From Aquimarina mycalae (GTDB taxonomy: Bacteria > Bacteroidota > Bacteroidia > Flavobacteriales > Flavobacteriaceae): DNA of 64,000 nucleotides. This document shows, piece after piece, positions 43,641-52,031 of the stretch (the stretch's first letter is position 1; each line of letters begins with the position of its first letter). Position numbers and translations under genes: made by a program. The stretch covers positions 346,851 to 410,850 of the forward strand of contig NZ_JARYGY010000001.1 of assembly GCF_029906345.1 (NCBI RefSeq), given 5' to 3'. The notes beneath the pieces were generated by a model that saw only the letters and a program-made list of their open reading frames with translations, was not told the origin of the DNA and ran no database searches.

Positions 43641-43713
43641 GACCTGGTAGCTCAGTTGGTAGAGCATCTCCCTTTTAAGGAGAGGGTCCTGGGTTCGAGC
43701 CCCAGCCCGGTCA
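43641..43713 (+). tRNA. tRNA-Lys (anticodon TTT), copy 2 with an acceptor-stem mismatch
   Basis: It is identical to copy 1 except that the acceptor 5' strand reads GACCTGG. This gives a T5-C68 mismatch against CCCGGTC. It may be a slightly weakened copy. It is followed at once by a terminator. Confidence 0.95.
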
Positions 43714-43715
43714 CT

Positions 43716-43748
43716 AAAAAGTATCGCAATTCCCCTGCGGTACTTTTT
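43716..43748 (+). terminator. Intrinsic terminator after the tRNA-Lys pair
   Basis: AAAAAGTATCGCA (43716-43728) pairs with TGCGGTACTTTTT (43736-43748) with one G-T wobble and a 7-base loop, followed by more T. Confidence 0.88.
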
Positions 43749-43779
43749 TAGTTTTATAGTATATTATAGCACCTAATTT

Positions 43780-43863
43780 GCCCAGGTGCTGGAACTGGTA
43801 GACAGGCATGGTTGAGGGCCATGTGTCCATTAGGGCGTGTGGGTTCGACTCCCATCCTGGGCA
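43780..43863 (+). tRNA. tRNA-Leu (anticodon GAG)
   Basis: The 84-base sequence has acceptor GCCCAGG/CCTGGGC, an anticodon loop TTGAGGG with GAG, a long variable arm (about 43816-43836) and T loop TTCGACT. The long variable arm fits leucine. CCA is not encoded. It lies 31 bases after the tRNA-Lys terminator, so it may need its own promoter or read-through. Confidence 0.95.
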
Positions 43864-44020
43864 CTTTTCTTTTACTTAATGGAATTTAAAAAAATCTTAT
43901 ATACTTAATTTCCATAACTACTTGCATACGTAATATTAATCAACAAAATACTCATTGAGTATACTCCACCAAATTAACACCCGATTACATACAGGATAAG
44001 ATTCGTTAAACGTTTTAATT

Positions 44021-44074
44021 ACTAAAAACATAGTTATATTACTATTTTTATAGTTTTATTACTAAAAATATAGT
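44021..44074 (+). promoter_or_regulatory. Three phased ACTA-N6-TAGT operators in front of blaI
   Basis: Three 14-base sites, ACTAAAAACATAGT (44021), ACTATTTTTATAGT (44041) and ACTAAAAATATAGT (44061), share the inverted arms ACTA/TAGT and start exactly 20 bases apart. They end 12 bases before the blaI ATG and just before a TATATTTG element. BlaI/MecI repressors bind dyads of this size in front of their own genes, so these are probably its operators. Confidence 0.75.
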
Positions 44075-44082
44075 TATATTTG
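44075..44082 (+). promoter_or_regulatory. -7 element (TATATTTG) abutting the third operator
   Basis: TATATTTG matches TAnnTTTG and directly follows the third dyad. It ends 4 bases before the blaI ATG, so the transcript would be leaderless or nearly so. Repressor bound to the third site would block it. Confidence 0.5.
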
Positions 44083-44086
44083 CCAT

Positions 44087-44470
44087 ATGAAGGATTTAAC
44101 AAAGGCTGAAGAGCAGATTATGAAATATCTCTGGAAACTTGAAAAAGCATTCCTAAAAGATATTGTGACTCAATTTCCAGAGCCTCGCCCAGCGTATACA
44201 ACGATTTCTACTGTAATTAGAACTTTGGTTACCAAAAAGTTTATAAGTTTTACTACTTACGGCAGAATAAAAGAATACTACCCTTTAATATCTAAAGAAA
44301 CCTATTTTAAGCATCACTTTAAAGGTGTAGTTAAAAATTTCTTTAGTGGTTCGACAAGTAAGTTTGCTATGTTTTTTGCTAATGACGCAGATCTGGATGT
44401 CTCTGAATTAGAAGATATGAAGCAATTTATTGAGGAAAAAATAAATAAATTAAAAAAAGAAGATGAATAA
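44087..44470 (+). CDS. BlaI/MecI/CopY-family transcriptional repressor
   Basis: The 127-residue protein opens with the family pattern MKDLTKAEEQIMKYLWKLEKAFLKDI and a winged helix (TTISTVIRTLVTKKFISFTTYGRIKEYYPLI), followed by a C-terminal dimerisation part (SELEDMKQFIEEKINKLKKEDE). Such repressors are cleaved when a BlaR1-type protease senses its signal. Three dyads precede the gene, and the M56 protease gene overlaps its end by 8 bases. The pair is a classical sensor-repressor module with an unusual sensor. Confidence 0.93.
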   Translation: MKDLTKAEEQIMKYLWKLEKAFLKDIVTQFPEPRPAYTTISTVIRTLVTKKFISFTTYGRIKEYYPLISKETYFKHHFKGVVKNFFSGSTSKFAMFFANDADLDVSELEDMKQFIEEKINKLKKEDE

Positions 44471-45797
44471 TTTTTTAATATACCTATTACAAACAAGCAT
44501 TTGTTTGATAATTTTATATATCACCTATTACATATTCTTTCGAAAGCTAACGTTCCACAAAATTAATAGATTCGTATTATTATTTTTATTACCACTATCC
44601 CTATTATTTCCTCTTTTAAACCAAATAGTGATACCTATAGAGCATCATATTATTGAGATTCCAGATTTTGACGAATTCATCTCTTTCAATGCGGTGACTG
44701 ATGTAACTAAGAAAACTACAACTCACAGTACCCAGAAAGACTGGAATGTGACTCAGCTACTATATCTATTATATTTTTCAGGTTTTACTTTATGTATCCT
44801 AAGGTTATTATTTTCTATCTCACATTTATACATTTTGAAAAAGAAATCTGAAAGTTTTATTAAAAATGGATATCGATTTATTGTCGCAGATGTACCGACT
44901 ATATTTTCTTGTCTTAATTGGATATTTATTCCAAAAGATAACCCGTATAAATACGATCAACCTATAATTGCCCATGAACAAGCTCATATCAGATTATATC
45001 ATACCGCAGATATAATATTTACAGAAATATATGTAGCATTATTTTGGTTTAACCCTTGTGTATATCTTTTCAGAAAATCGATTCGATCTATTCATGAATT
45101 TCAGGCAGATAAATCAGTAGTAGATAGCCAAATCAAAAAATCATATTATTTAGAGCTCCTAGCTAAAAATCTAGGAGTAAAACAATCAGTAAAACTATAC
45201 AGTTATTTCAATCATTCATTAATCAAAAAACGAATAGACATGATCACAAGAACCAATTCTAATCAAAACAATATTATCAAATATATTGTACTCATTCCTG
45301 TATTAGTAATGCTTTTTATGGCATTTATTAAACCAGAACTCAGTTCAAATCACATCATAGAACAAGTACCTGAAAAAGAAATGATAACAGAAAACCCTCC
45401 TTCTATTTTTCCTATTAAAAATGGATCTATAGATGACATAACTGCTCGTTACGGTCCTGGATTTAATCACCCAATAAAGAAAAAGAAAGTTTTTCATCAC
45501 GGCATTGATATCAGAGCAAAAATAGGCACTCCCATTATAGCTACGGCAGACGGAATTATTCTTAACGCTAAAAATAAAGGTGATTGGGGAAATTTAATTA
45601 TTATTTCTCACACTGATGGATATGAAACCTGGTATGCACACTTACAAGGATTTAACATCACAGAAAAGCAACAAGTTAAAAAAGGGCAAATCATTGGATA
45701 TGCCGGAAACACTGGACTTTCTACAGGACCTCATCTACACTATGAAGTAAAGCTTCATGGAAAGCGAGTAAACCCTATGCATTATATTAAAGAGTAA
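44463..45797 (+). CDS. BlaR1-like M56 metalloprotease fused to an M23 peptidoglycan endopeptidase
   Basis: The 444-residue protein has several N-terminal membrane segments (about 3-24, 34-58, 98-122) and a cytoplasmic M56 zinc-protease domain with HEQAH at 171-175 and the Glu in HEFQAD (212). A fourth membrane segment (about 272-290) leads to a periplasmic M23/LytM domain (about 320-444). The M23 ligands are complete: HHGID (His 345, Asp 349), YAH (393) and HLH (424-426). Classical BlaR1 has a penicillin-binding sensor there instead. It probably senses or cuts cell-wall material and inactivates the BlaI-type repressor. Such M23/M56 fusions occur in Bacteroidetes but are poorly studied. Confidence 0.93.
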   Translation: MNNFLIYLLQTSICLIILYITYYIFFRKLTFHKINRFVLLFLLPLSLLFPLLNQIVIPIEHHIIEIPDFDEFISFNAVTDVTKKTTTHSTQKDWNVTQLLYLLYFSGFTLCILRLLFSISHLYILKKKSESFIKNGYRFIVADVPTIFSCLNWIFIPKDNPYKYDQPIIAHEQAHIRLYHTADIIFTEIYVALFWFNPCVYLFRKSIRSIHEFQADKSVVDSQIKKSYYLELLAKNLGVKQSVKLYSYFNHSLIKKRIDMITRTNSNQNNIIKYIVLIPVLVMLFMAFIKPELSSNHIIEQVPEKEMITENPPSIFPIKNGSIDDITARYGPGFNHPIKKKKVFHHGIDIRAKIGTPIIATADGIILNAKNKGDWGNLIIISHTDGYETWYAHLQGFNITEKQQVKKGQIIGYAGNTGLSTGPHLHYEVKLHGKRVNPMHYIKE

Positions 45798-45806
45798 TGA
45801 TGTAAA

Positions 45807-45839
45807 AACAGGCAAGAGTACAAATTACTCTTGCCTGTT
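45807..45839. terminator. Bidirectional terminator
   Basis: AACAGGCAAGAGTA and its complement form a 14-base stem with a 5-base loop, between the M56-M23 gene and the convergent TonB-receptor gene. Confidence 0.9.
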
Positions 45840-45882
45840 CTAACAAACAAAAACTAAATTAGTGAAACAAAATTCAATGTAT

Positions 45883-48800
45883 TTAAAGGCTAAAGTTAAT
45901 CCTTGCAAATAAAAACCTCCCAGAATATCCGAACTGCGAAGTTCTTCTGGAGTATACAAACTGATCACCAGCTGTTCCTCCTGCTCTATTCTCATCGGGG
46001 TATACGTCTAACAAATTATTAGCCCCAATCGTAATATTTAGGTTTTCCAACAGTTTTGCAGAAAACGAAAGATCCGTTACTACCTTTCCACCATATACAG
46101 CATCGTCACTAACAGGAGTACCATCTACTCTAGCATCTCCATTAAAATCATCTGGATCCGTTACTTCTCCAAAGAATACATTTCTTAACAAGATATCATA
46201 GCGTCCAAAAGATAACGCATTGGTAAGGCTTAATTTGGTTCTTGGCTGTGCTAAGGTTAGAAAAGCTTCTTCTTGTCCGTCAAAGAAATTAATACTCTGT
46301 CCTGCATTGGCTATCCTTTCTGGCACTCTGATTTCTTCAACTTCGGTTTTCGCAAATGTTGCCGATAAATCATTTTTTAATACCATCTCTTCTCCAAAAT
46401 TTGCTTTATGAGATATCACTATATCTATTCCTTGTGATTTTGTGTCTATAGCATTTACAAAGAATCGAGCACTGGTCGCTCCAGCATCTGCAAATATCTG
46501 AGTTAACTCAGGATCTCCTCCGTTTCCGAAGCTTCCACTATATACAATCCTATCATCAATATTGATTAGATATGCATCTGCTGTAACTGTAAAACTTTTA
46601 ATTTTTGTAGTTAACCCTAAACTAAAACTACTAGAAGTTTCTTCTTTTAGCTGAGCTATACCAATTAAAGCTGCCGCTCTACTATCATTTGTAAAAGTTC
46701 CTTGCTCAAACGGTTGATTATCCACAAAAACAGTACTGGTACGACTAAAGAATTGCTGATGCAATGAAGGTGCTCTAAATCCTGTACTGTTCGCTCCTCG
46801 TACCGAGAAATTTTCAGTTATCTTATAACGAGTAGCTAGCTTATAATTAAATGTATCTCCAAAATCCGAAAAGTTCTCATATCTTCCGGCAAGACTTACC
46901 AACCATTTTTCAGTAAAATCAGCTTCAAGATCAATATATCCAGCGATACTGTTTCTATATTTATCCGTTTCATTATTAGGATCATATCCTCTAAAAACTT
47001 GAGAACCTCCACCAAGAACTGCTCCAGTGAAATTATTACGAACTAAATCAGTGTCTGGAGTTGTACTTGTAACAATATTACCATTAATATCATAACTGGT
47101 GTAGGATGCTTCTTCTCCAGCTGTAATTGTATAGTTCTCTACTTTGTACTCAGCCCCCATCGCTACATTCAATCCGCTAAAAATATCTTCATAAAACCTA
47201 CCAATATCAAGGTTGGTAGTATTTTGCATAAAGCTTAAAGCTCCAGCATCAAAACTTCTGGGTGTTGCCACTCCTAATGTTCCATTACTAGAATTGCCAA
47301 CAGTAATATCAAAGTTGTTGATTCCATAAGTATTCGAAAAATCTACGTTCCAATCTTTTACTTTTCCTTTAATTCCTACTGCAATAGATTTATCTACGAT
47401 ATCGGTTCCTATATTAGGTAAGAAACCATTTGGAAATGCAGGAGTATTAGCTCTACCATCACTTTGTGCTGGTCTCCTGTAAAATCCTGAAGCTAGTCCT
47501 TCTCTATAACTAATTCCTCCAAAACTATAGAACTCTGCATCTTCTCCTAATGGAATAGCCATATTGGCAAAAAACTTTCCTTCTCGTAATTTTGCTGTAC
47601 CTACTTTAAATCTGAAATCTGTTCGTGTCAATCCTCTTGCAGCCAATTCATCTTCATCTGCATCAAAATCTAATAAGGTTCTAAAGGTGTCAATATCCGT
47701 TGGGTCGGTAACATCTAATGCCGCTATCTGATCTCGGGTCGCTTGATCTAAATAGGTAATATTTTGCGAAGCTGATTGATAATCGGCTAATGTCATTTCA
47801 GCTACATTTCCTCCTCCAGCAGCAAATACTCTTTCTGCTCCATGAAACCCTCTAAAAATATCTCCTTGATAATCACGATTACGTAAAGCAGGTTCTCTAG
47901 TAGATAAAGATCCTGTAAAGTTTATATACCCGCCTTTTTCTCCTAACGGCAATCCATAATTAACATCAAGTTTTACCTTTTCTCCATCACTACCTCCATC
48001 AAATTGATCTGAATTCTCACTAAAATTAGCTCCAGTAGTAAGGATTACATCCAGTTTATTTGTTCCCTTTTTTAGTACAATATTAATTACTCCTGCAATT
48101 GCATCAGAACCATATTGAGCTGCCGCTCCGTCTCTTAATACTTCAATACGTTGTATAGCTGCTGTAGGAATAGCGTTTAAATCCGTTCCTACACTACCTG
48201 CACCTACAGTTCCATTTACATTTACTAAAGCTGTATTATGTCTTCTTTTTCCATTAACCAATACTAATACCTGATCAGGCCCTAATCCACGTAATGAAGC
48301 GGGATCAATATGATCTGTTCCATCAGAAACCGTTTGTGTTTGTGAAGTAAAAGAAGGCGCTACATAATTAAGGATTTCATTTACCGATGTTTGCGGTCCT
48401 TGAGTAGCTACTTGTGTAATATCTATTACATCGATTGGTACCGCAGTTTGCGTAGCAGTTCTACTAGGGTTTCTAGATCCTACAATGACCACATCATCCA
48501 ATTGAGCTGATGCATCTTTTAAGGTAACTTCAATAAAATCTTTTCCTGTCACATCTATTTCTTGTGTTTCAAAACCAACGTATGAAATTACCAGAATAGA
48601 AGCATCATCAGGTAAATTGATTGTAAAGTTTCCTTCAAAATCAGTTTGCGCCCCTATCGTGGTATCTTTTACTAACACATTGGCTCCAGGAAGTGGACTA
48701 CCATTAGAATCTTTGACATTACCTTTTACTTCGCGAAGTATCTTTTTTTCTTCTGGTATAATAGGTTTTTTCTTTAACACTACCTGTTTTCCAATAATAG

Positions 48801-49125
48801 AATACGAAATATCGGTATTATCAAAGAGTATTGATAATACTTTATCAATAGTTTCCTTTTTAACTTTAATAGTGGTTTTCTGATTCAAATTAACCTGATC
48901 ACTGATATAAAAGAACTTATAAGAAGTCTGATTTTTAATTTCTTTTATTGCTTCAGCAATGGTTGTTTGTTCTAAATCCAGTTCTATTTTGCCTTGTGAA
49001 AAGCCTGAAGTTGCCATCATCTGTAGGATTGAAAAACAAAATAAAACTAGTGTAAGCCTCATTCTTAAAACGATTGATTTGTGCGCTAAGTGTGAAAATA
49101 GCGTACGGTTACCCTTTTTTTTCAT
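45883..49125 (-). CDS. TonB-dependent receptor with STN domain
   Basis: The 1080-residue precursor has a long signal region (to about 43), an STN domain (about 44-118), a carboxypeptidase-regulatory-like domain (about 128-212), a TonB plug (about 215-360, with [19 protein letters not shown] and [25 protein letters not shown]) and a large barrel ending [17 protein letters not shown]. The plug resembles receptors for siderophores or other small ligands rather than SusC, and no SusD gene is near. It lies downstream of fecR on the same strand, 177 bases away, with a hairpin between. It is the signalling receptor of the second ECF system. Confidence 0.95.
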   Translation of the reverse strand: MKKKGNRTLFSHLAHKSIVLRMRLTLVLFCFSILQMMATSGFSQGKIELDLEQTTIAEAIKEIKNQTSYKFFYISDQVNLNQKTTIKVKKETIDKVLSILFDNTDISYSIIGKQVVLKKKPIIPEEKKILREVKGNVKDSNGSPLPGANVLVKDTTIGAQTDFEGNFTINLPDDASILVISYVGFETQEIDVTGKDFIEVTLKDASAQLDDVVIVGSRNPSRTATQTAVPIDVIDITQVATQGPQTSVNEILNYVAPSFTSQTQTVSDGTDHIDPASLRGLGPDQVLVLVNGKRRHNTALVNVNGTVGAGSVGTDLNAIPTAAIQRIEVLRDGAAAQYGSDAIAGVINIVLKKGTNKLDVILTTGANFSENSDQFDGGSDGEKVKLDVNYGLPLGEKGGYINFTGSLSTREPALRNRDYQGDIFRGFHGAERVFAAGGGNVAEMTLADYQSASQNITYLDQATRDQIAALDVTDPTDIDTFRTLLDFDADEDELAARGLTRTDFRFKVGTAKLREGKFFANMAIPLGEDAEFYSFGGISYREGLASGFYRRPAQSDGRANTPAFPNGFLPNIGTDIVDKSIAVGIKGKVKDWNVDFSNTYGINNFDITVGNSSNGTLGVATPRSFDAGALSFMQNTTNLDIGRFYEDIFSGLNVAMGAEYKVENYTITAGEEASYTSYDINGNIVTSTTPDTDLVRNNFTGAVLGGGSQVFRGYDPNNETDKYRNSIAGYIDLEADFTEKWLVSLAGRYENFSDFGDTFNYKLATRYKITENFSVRGANSTGFRAPSLHQQFFSRTSTVFVDNQPFEQGTFTNDSRAAALIGIAQLKEETSSSFSLGLTTKIKSFTVTADAYLINIDDRIVYSGSFGNGGDPELTQIFADAGATSARFFVNAIDTKSQGIDIVISHKANFGEEMVLKNDLSATFAKTEVEEIRVPERIANAGQSINFFDGQEEAFLTLAQPRTKLSLTNALSFGRYDILLRNVFFGEVTDPDDFNGDARVDGTPVSDDAVYGGKVVTDLSFSAKLLENLNITIGANNLLDVYPDENRAGGTAGDQFVYSRRTSQFGYSGRFLFARINFSL

Positions 49126-49172
49126 AATTTTGAAAAGTTTGGTTGTTAGTACTCAGTTAAATAATAATCAAA

Positions 49173-49215
49173 CCGTAAGGGAAGTGTTGCAGCACTTCCT
49201 TTTTTCTTTTTACGG
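49173..49215 (-). other. Hairpin in the fecR-receptor intergenic region
   Basis: CCGTAA at one end and TTTACGG at the other enclose a second inverted repeat, GGAAGTG (49180-49186) and CACTTCC (49193-49199), with a 6-base loop. On the minus strand, where both genes are read, it is not followed by a T run. It may be an mRNA-stabilising or attenuating structure between fecR and the receptor. Confidence 0.55.
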
Positions 49216-49302
49216 ATTGATTGTAATTTTCTTAAGTCATCCAGAACTTATCGTATTATAAATATCATATTTGATAAGTTCTGAATAACCATTGTCTCTT
49301 AA

Positions 49303-50478
49303 TTATGGGGCGATGACAATTCTTTTATTTTCTATCTTATATGTAAAATTTATAGTTTCGGAAAACACATTTAGAATTTGTCTTACATTTTCTATATCAA
49401 ATTCTCCAGTAAATTGTGTATCATTTAATTTTTGGTTATTACTTACAATTTCTACGTCATAAGTTCTTTCTAATCGTTTGATTATCGAAGCGAAAGATTC
49501 ATCTTGTATGATCATTTTTCTATACATCCAAGATGTAAATAATTCGGTGTTTACTTTCTGTTTATTTATAATCTTTTGATCTTTACTATATATCGCTTGA
49601 TAACTTGGTATTAACTTTAATAAGTTAGATTGATTTTCTGAATCATTAACTGCTACCGAACCTTCTACTAAAGTTGTTCTTACAGTAGTATCATCCGCGT
49701 AAGAAGATACATTAAACTGTGTACCTAATACTTCTACCTGTATCTCTTTTGTTTGTACAATAAAAGGCTGTTCCTTATTCGTCGTTACATCAAAAAAAGC
49801 TTCTCCATCGAGATACACTGTTCTATTTTTTTCCGACGCATTGAACTGCTGCGGAAACTTAAGTGTACTTGCAGCATTTAACCATACCTTAGTTCCATCA
49901 TGTAGACTCAATTGAAAAATTTTCCCTTTCGGTATTGAAATTTCTAAGTATCCTACTTTGTTATCCTTGTTATCTGCTGTTACAATAAGCTGATCTTGTT
50001 CTTTTGTACCGATTACAGTACCATCTGCGGTTACAATATCAGATTGGTCATCAACATCCATATAGATTACCGTACCATCTTCTTGTACAATTTTAATTTT
50101 ATCTTCTGGTAATGATTCAGTTGATACGATAGTATTTTCATTTTCGGTGTATACAGGATTGGTTTTAGTTATAAAATATCCCACAACCAAAATTCCAGCT
50201 AATACTGCAGCATATTGTGCAACTTTTCTCCACGGTCGTAATGAGATAACTTTAGCCTTTTCACTATCTTTTTCTTGTATCTTAGTTACAAAACGATCAT
50301 ATGCTTTTTTTGGATCCACTGAAATCTCTTCTTTTGTAGCACTCCACGCAGTAACTTTCTCTTTAAAAATGTCTTTATGTTCTTCGTCTTCTTCTAGCCA
50401 TGATTTTAGTATTTCTCTATCTTCTGGAGAAATCGTATTCTTTAAGTATTCTTCTATTAATTGTAAATGTTTTTTCAT
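49303..50478 (-). CDS. FecR-family anti-sigma factor (second system)
   Basis: The 391-residue protein has a cytoplasmic part (about 1-115) opening with EEYLKNTISPEDREILKSWLEED, a membrane segment (about 116-134) and a periplasmic FecR domain (about 190-300, IPKGKIFQLSLHDGTKVWLNAASTLKFP and GEAFFDVTTN). A DUF4974-like C-terminus closes with FASIIKRLERTYDVEI. I start at the ATG at 50478, because the codon before it is TTG. It is divergent from an ECF sigma gene and upstream of the receptor. GGTAGGG occurs at 50509-50503 on its strand, but CGTTT at 14 bases is absent. Confidence 0.94.
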   Translation of the reverse strand: MKKHLQLIEEYLKNTISPEDREILKSWLEEDEEHKDIFKEKVTAWSATKEEISVDPKKAYDRFVTKIQEKDSEKAKVISLRPWRKVAQYAAVLAGILVVGYFITKTNPVYTENENTIVSTESLPEDKIKIVQEDGTVIYMDVDDQSDIVTADGTVIGTKEQDQLIVTADNKDNKVGYLEISIPKGKIFQLSLHDGTKVWLNAASTLKFPQQFNASEKNRTVYLDGEAFFDVTTNKEQPFIVQTKEIQVEVLGTQFNVSSYADDTTVRTTLVEGSVAVNDSENQSNLLKLIPSYQAIYSKDQKIINKQKVNTELFTSWMYRKMIIQDESFASIIKRLERTYDVEIVSNNQKLNDTQFTGEFDIENVRQILNVFSETINFTYKIENKRIVIAP

Positions 50479-50688
50479 CAATATATTCTTCTCTTTAATC
50501 TTCCCTACCTACATGATGCAGAAAAAACAAAAATCCCTTAGTTATTTAGAAAAAAAATATTTTAATGATCATTTCTCTATTCTAGTTTTTAAAAAAAGGA
50601 GCTTATTTTAAAGCTATTTACATAAGTTTAGACAAATTAAATCCTGCATTAAATTTTATTTTTTTTACATTAGCGATAGAATAGTTGT

Positions 50689-51249
50689 ATGATAAACAAA
50701 GTTTTACATATTGATGATGCATTTATAAAACGACTCTCTACAGGTGATCATACTGCTTACAAAATTGTGTTTACAAATCACTTTAATGAGCTAACTAACT
50801 ATGTATACAAACTCACTAATGATCGTATATTAGCTGAAGATTTGACTCAAAACGTTTTTATGCGATTATGGGAAAAGAAAACCACGATTACGATTACTAC
50901 CTCACTTAGAAGCTATCTTTTTAAAAGCTGCTATAATGAATTTTTAATGCATCTAAGACAACAGAAAAAAGAAGTTGATGCATTAGACACTTTAAAATGG
51001 GAGACCTTATTGGAAATTCATTCTGTACAGGAAAAAGAACAAGAAGAAGCAGATTGGCAAAAAATAGAAAATGCCATCGAAAAATTACCTGCTAAATGTA
51101 GAGAGGTTTTTAAATTAAGTCGTCTGGAACGTAAAAAGCATAAGGAGATCGCTCAAATATTAGGGATCTCTCCCAAAACTGTCGAAGTTCATATTCGTAA
51201 GGCTATGCTTTTTTTAAAAACTAATGTTTCTAGTTTCTTATTGTTCTAA
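50689..51249 (+). CDS. ECF (FecI-like) RNA polymerase sigma factor (second system)
   Basis: The 186-residue sigma factor shows region 2 (DRILAEDLTQNVFMRLWEKK, then LRSYLFKSCYNEFLMHLRQQ) and region 4 (LPAKCREVFKLSRLERKKHKEIAQILGISPKTVEVHIRKAM). It is read divergently from fecR. The likely targets are fecR and the TonB receptor. The protein at 55684 is a close relative along its whole length, so the two arose by duplication. The sigma factor at 10827 is more distant. Confidence 0.95.
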   Translation: MINKVLHIDDAFIKRLSTGDHTAYKIVFTNHFNELTNYVYKLTNDRILAEDLTQNVFMRLWEKKTTITITTSLRSYLFKSCYNEFLMHLRQQKKEVDALDTLKWETLLEIHSVQEKEQEEADWQKIENAIEKLPAKCREVFKLSRLERKKHKEIAQILGISPKTVEVHIRKAMLFLKTNVSSFLLF

Positions 51250-51262
51250 AAAAACAAAAAAA

Positions 51263-51292
51263 CCTCTATCAGATTGGGGGAGCTGAAAGAGG
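51263..51292 (-). terminator. Intrinsic terminator for the thioredoxin-like gene
   Basis: CCTCT..AGAGG and TCAG..CTGA arms form a stem with one mismatch. On the minus strand it is followed by TTTTTTTG. It lies 59 bases past the stop at 51352. Confidence 0.7.
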
Positions 51293-51351
51293 CAAAACAT
51301 CATGTTTTATTGAAATAATATCTTTTTCATCACGATCATTACAAAAGATAT

Positions 51352-51930
51352 TTAAATAGCAAAAACCCATTCTTCAATCTGTTCTTTACTTTCTAAGTAG
51401 GCAATTTCTACGATATGATTGGTCTCATTTAACAAAAATGTCACTGGTGTTCCTTGGATTTGATACTCTGCAAATGTTTGTTCGGTTCCTGATAAAAGTT
51501 TGAAATTATATCCTTTCTTCTCCATCATTTGTTTGTTATCATCTATAGAAGTTCCGTATTTAACTACCACTACTTCAAAGTTTTCATATTGCTTTGAAAA
51601 GGCATCTAATTCTGGATAAAAGTTTTCACAATAATCACATCCTTCACTGGTAAATACCAACAATTTTTTCTTTTCAGAAGAAAGATTTTTCAATTGTAAT
51701 TCTTTCCCATTATGATCTTGCAGTGCAAGTTCTGGTGCTGGTGGTAGTAATTTATTTTCCTTAGTATTCTGCGATACACTAGTTATTTCAGAATTTTCTG
51801 TTAGTTCGTTAATTTTCACTTGCGCAATGTTTAATGATTCCTTTAGATTCAATAACTGAATTACACAAACTATAATGATAACAAACATACTTATGATGAT
51901 ACTTAAAGATATTTTTTTATTAGTTCTCAT
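51352..51930 (-). CDS. Membrane-anchored thioredoxin-like (TlpA/AhpC-type) protein
   Basis: The 192-residue protein has an N-terminal membrane anchor (about 7-27, ISLSIIISMFVIIIVCVIQLL), a short coiled region and a thioredoxin fold opening PPAPELALQDHNGKELQL. The redox motif is CDYC in FTSEGCDYCENFYPEL, and the cis-Pro is in QGTPVTFLL. It should reduce or exchange disulfides in the periplasm. It follows the 52032 lipoprotein gene on the same strand but has its own leading hairpin, so cotranscription is uncertain. The lipoprotein has at least five cysteines after its lipobox and could be a client. Confidence 0.88.
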   Translation of the reverse strand: MRTNKKISLSIIISMFVIIIVCVIQLLNLKESLNIAQVKINELTENSEITSVSQNTKENKLLPPAPELALQDHNGKELQLKNLSSEKKKLLVFTSEGCDYCENFYPELDAFSKQYENFEVVVVKYGTSIDDNKQMMEKKGYNFKLLSGTEQTFAEYQIQGTPVTFLLNETNHIVEIAYLESKEQIEEWVFAI

Positions 51931-51973
51931 CTGTTCTTTTTTTATATTGTTTAGTATTTAAATGGGAATTAAA

Positions 51974-52021
51974 AGAGCTATTTATCAGTTTCTTATCACT
52001 AATAACATGATAAATAGCTCT
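51974..52021 (-). terminator. Long hairpin after the 52032 lipoprotein gene
   Basis: A perfect 14-base stem (51974-51987 with 52008-52021, AGAGCTATTTATCA and its complement) has a 20-base loop and is followed by TTTTAA on the minus strand, 11 bases past the stop. Confidence 0.8.
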
Positions 52022-52031
52022 CTATGTCTGT

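Noticed and set aside
44021..44074. Short CRISPR array or simple A/T repeat
   Set aside because: Only three units with 6-base spacing between them; each is a perfect-armed dyad in a repressor promoter, so operators explain it better.
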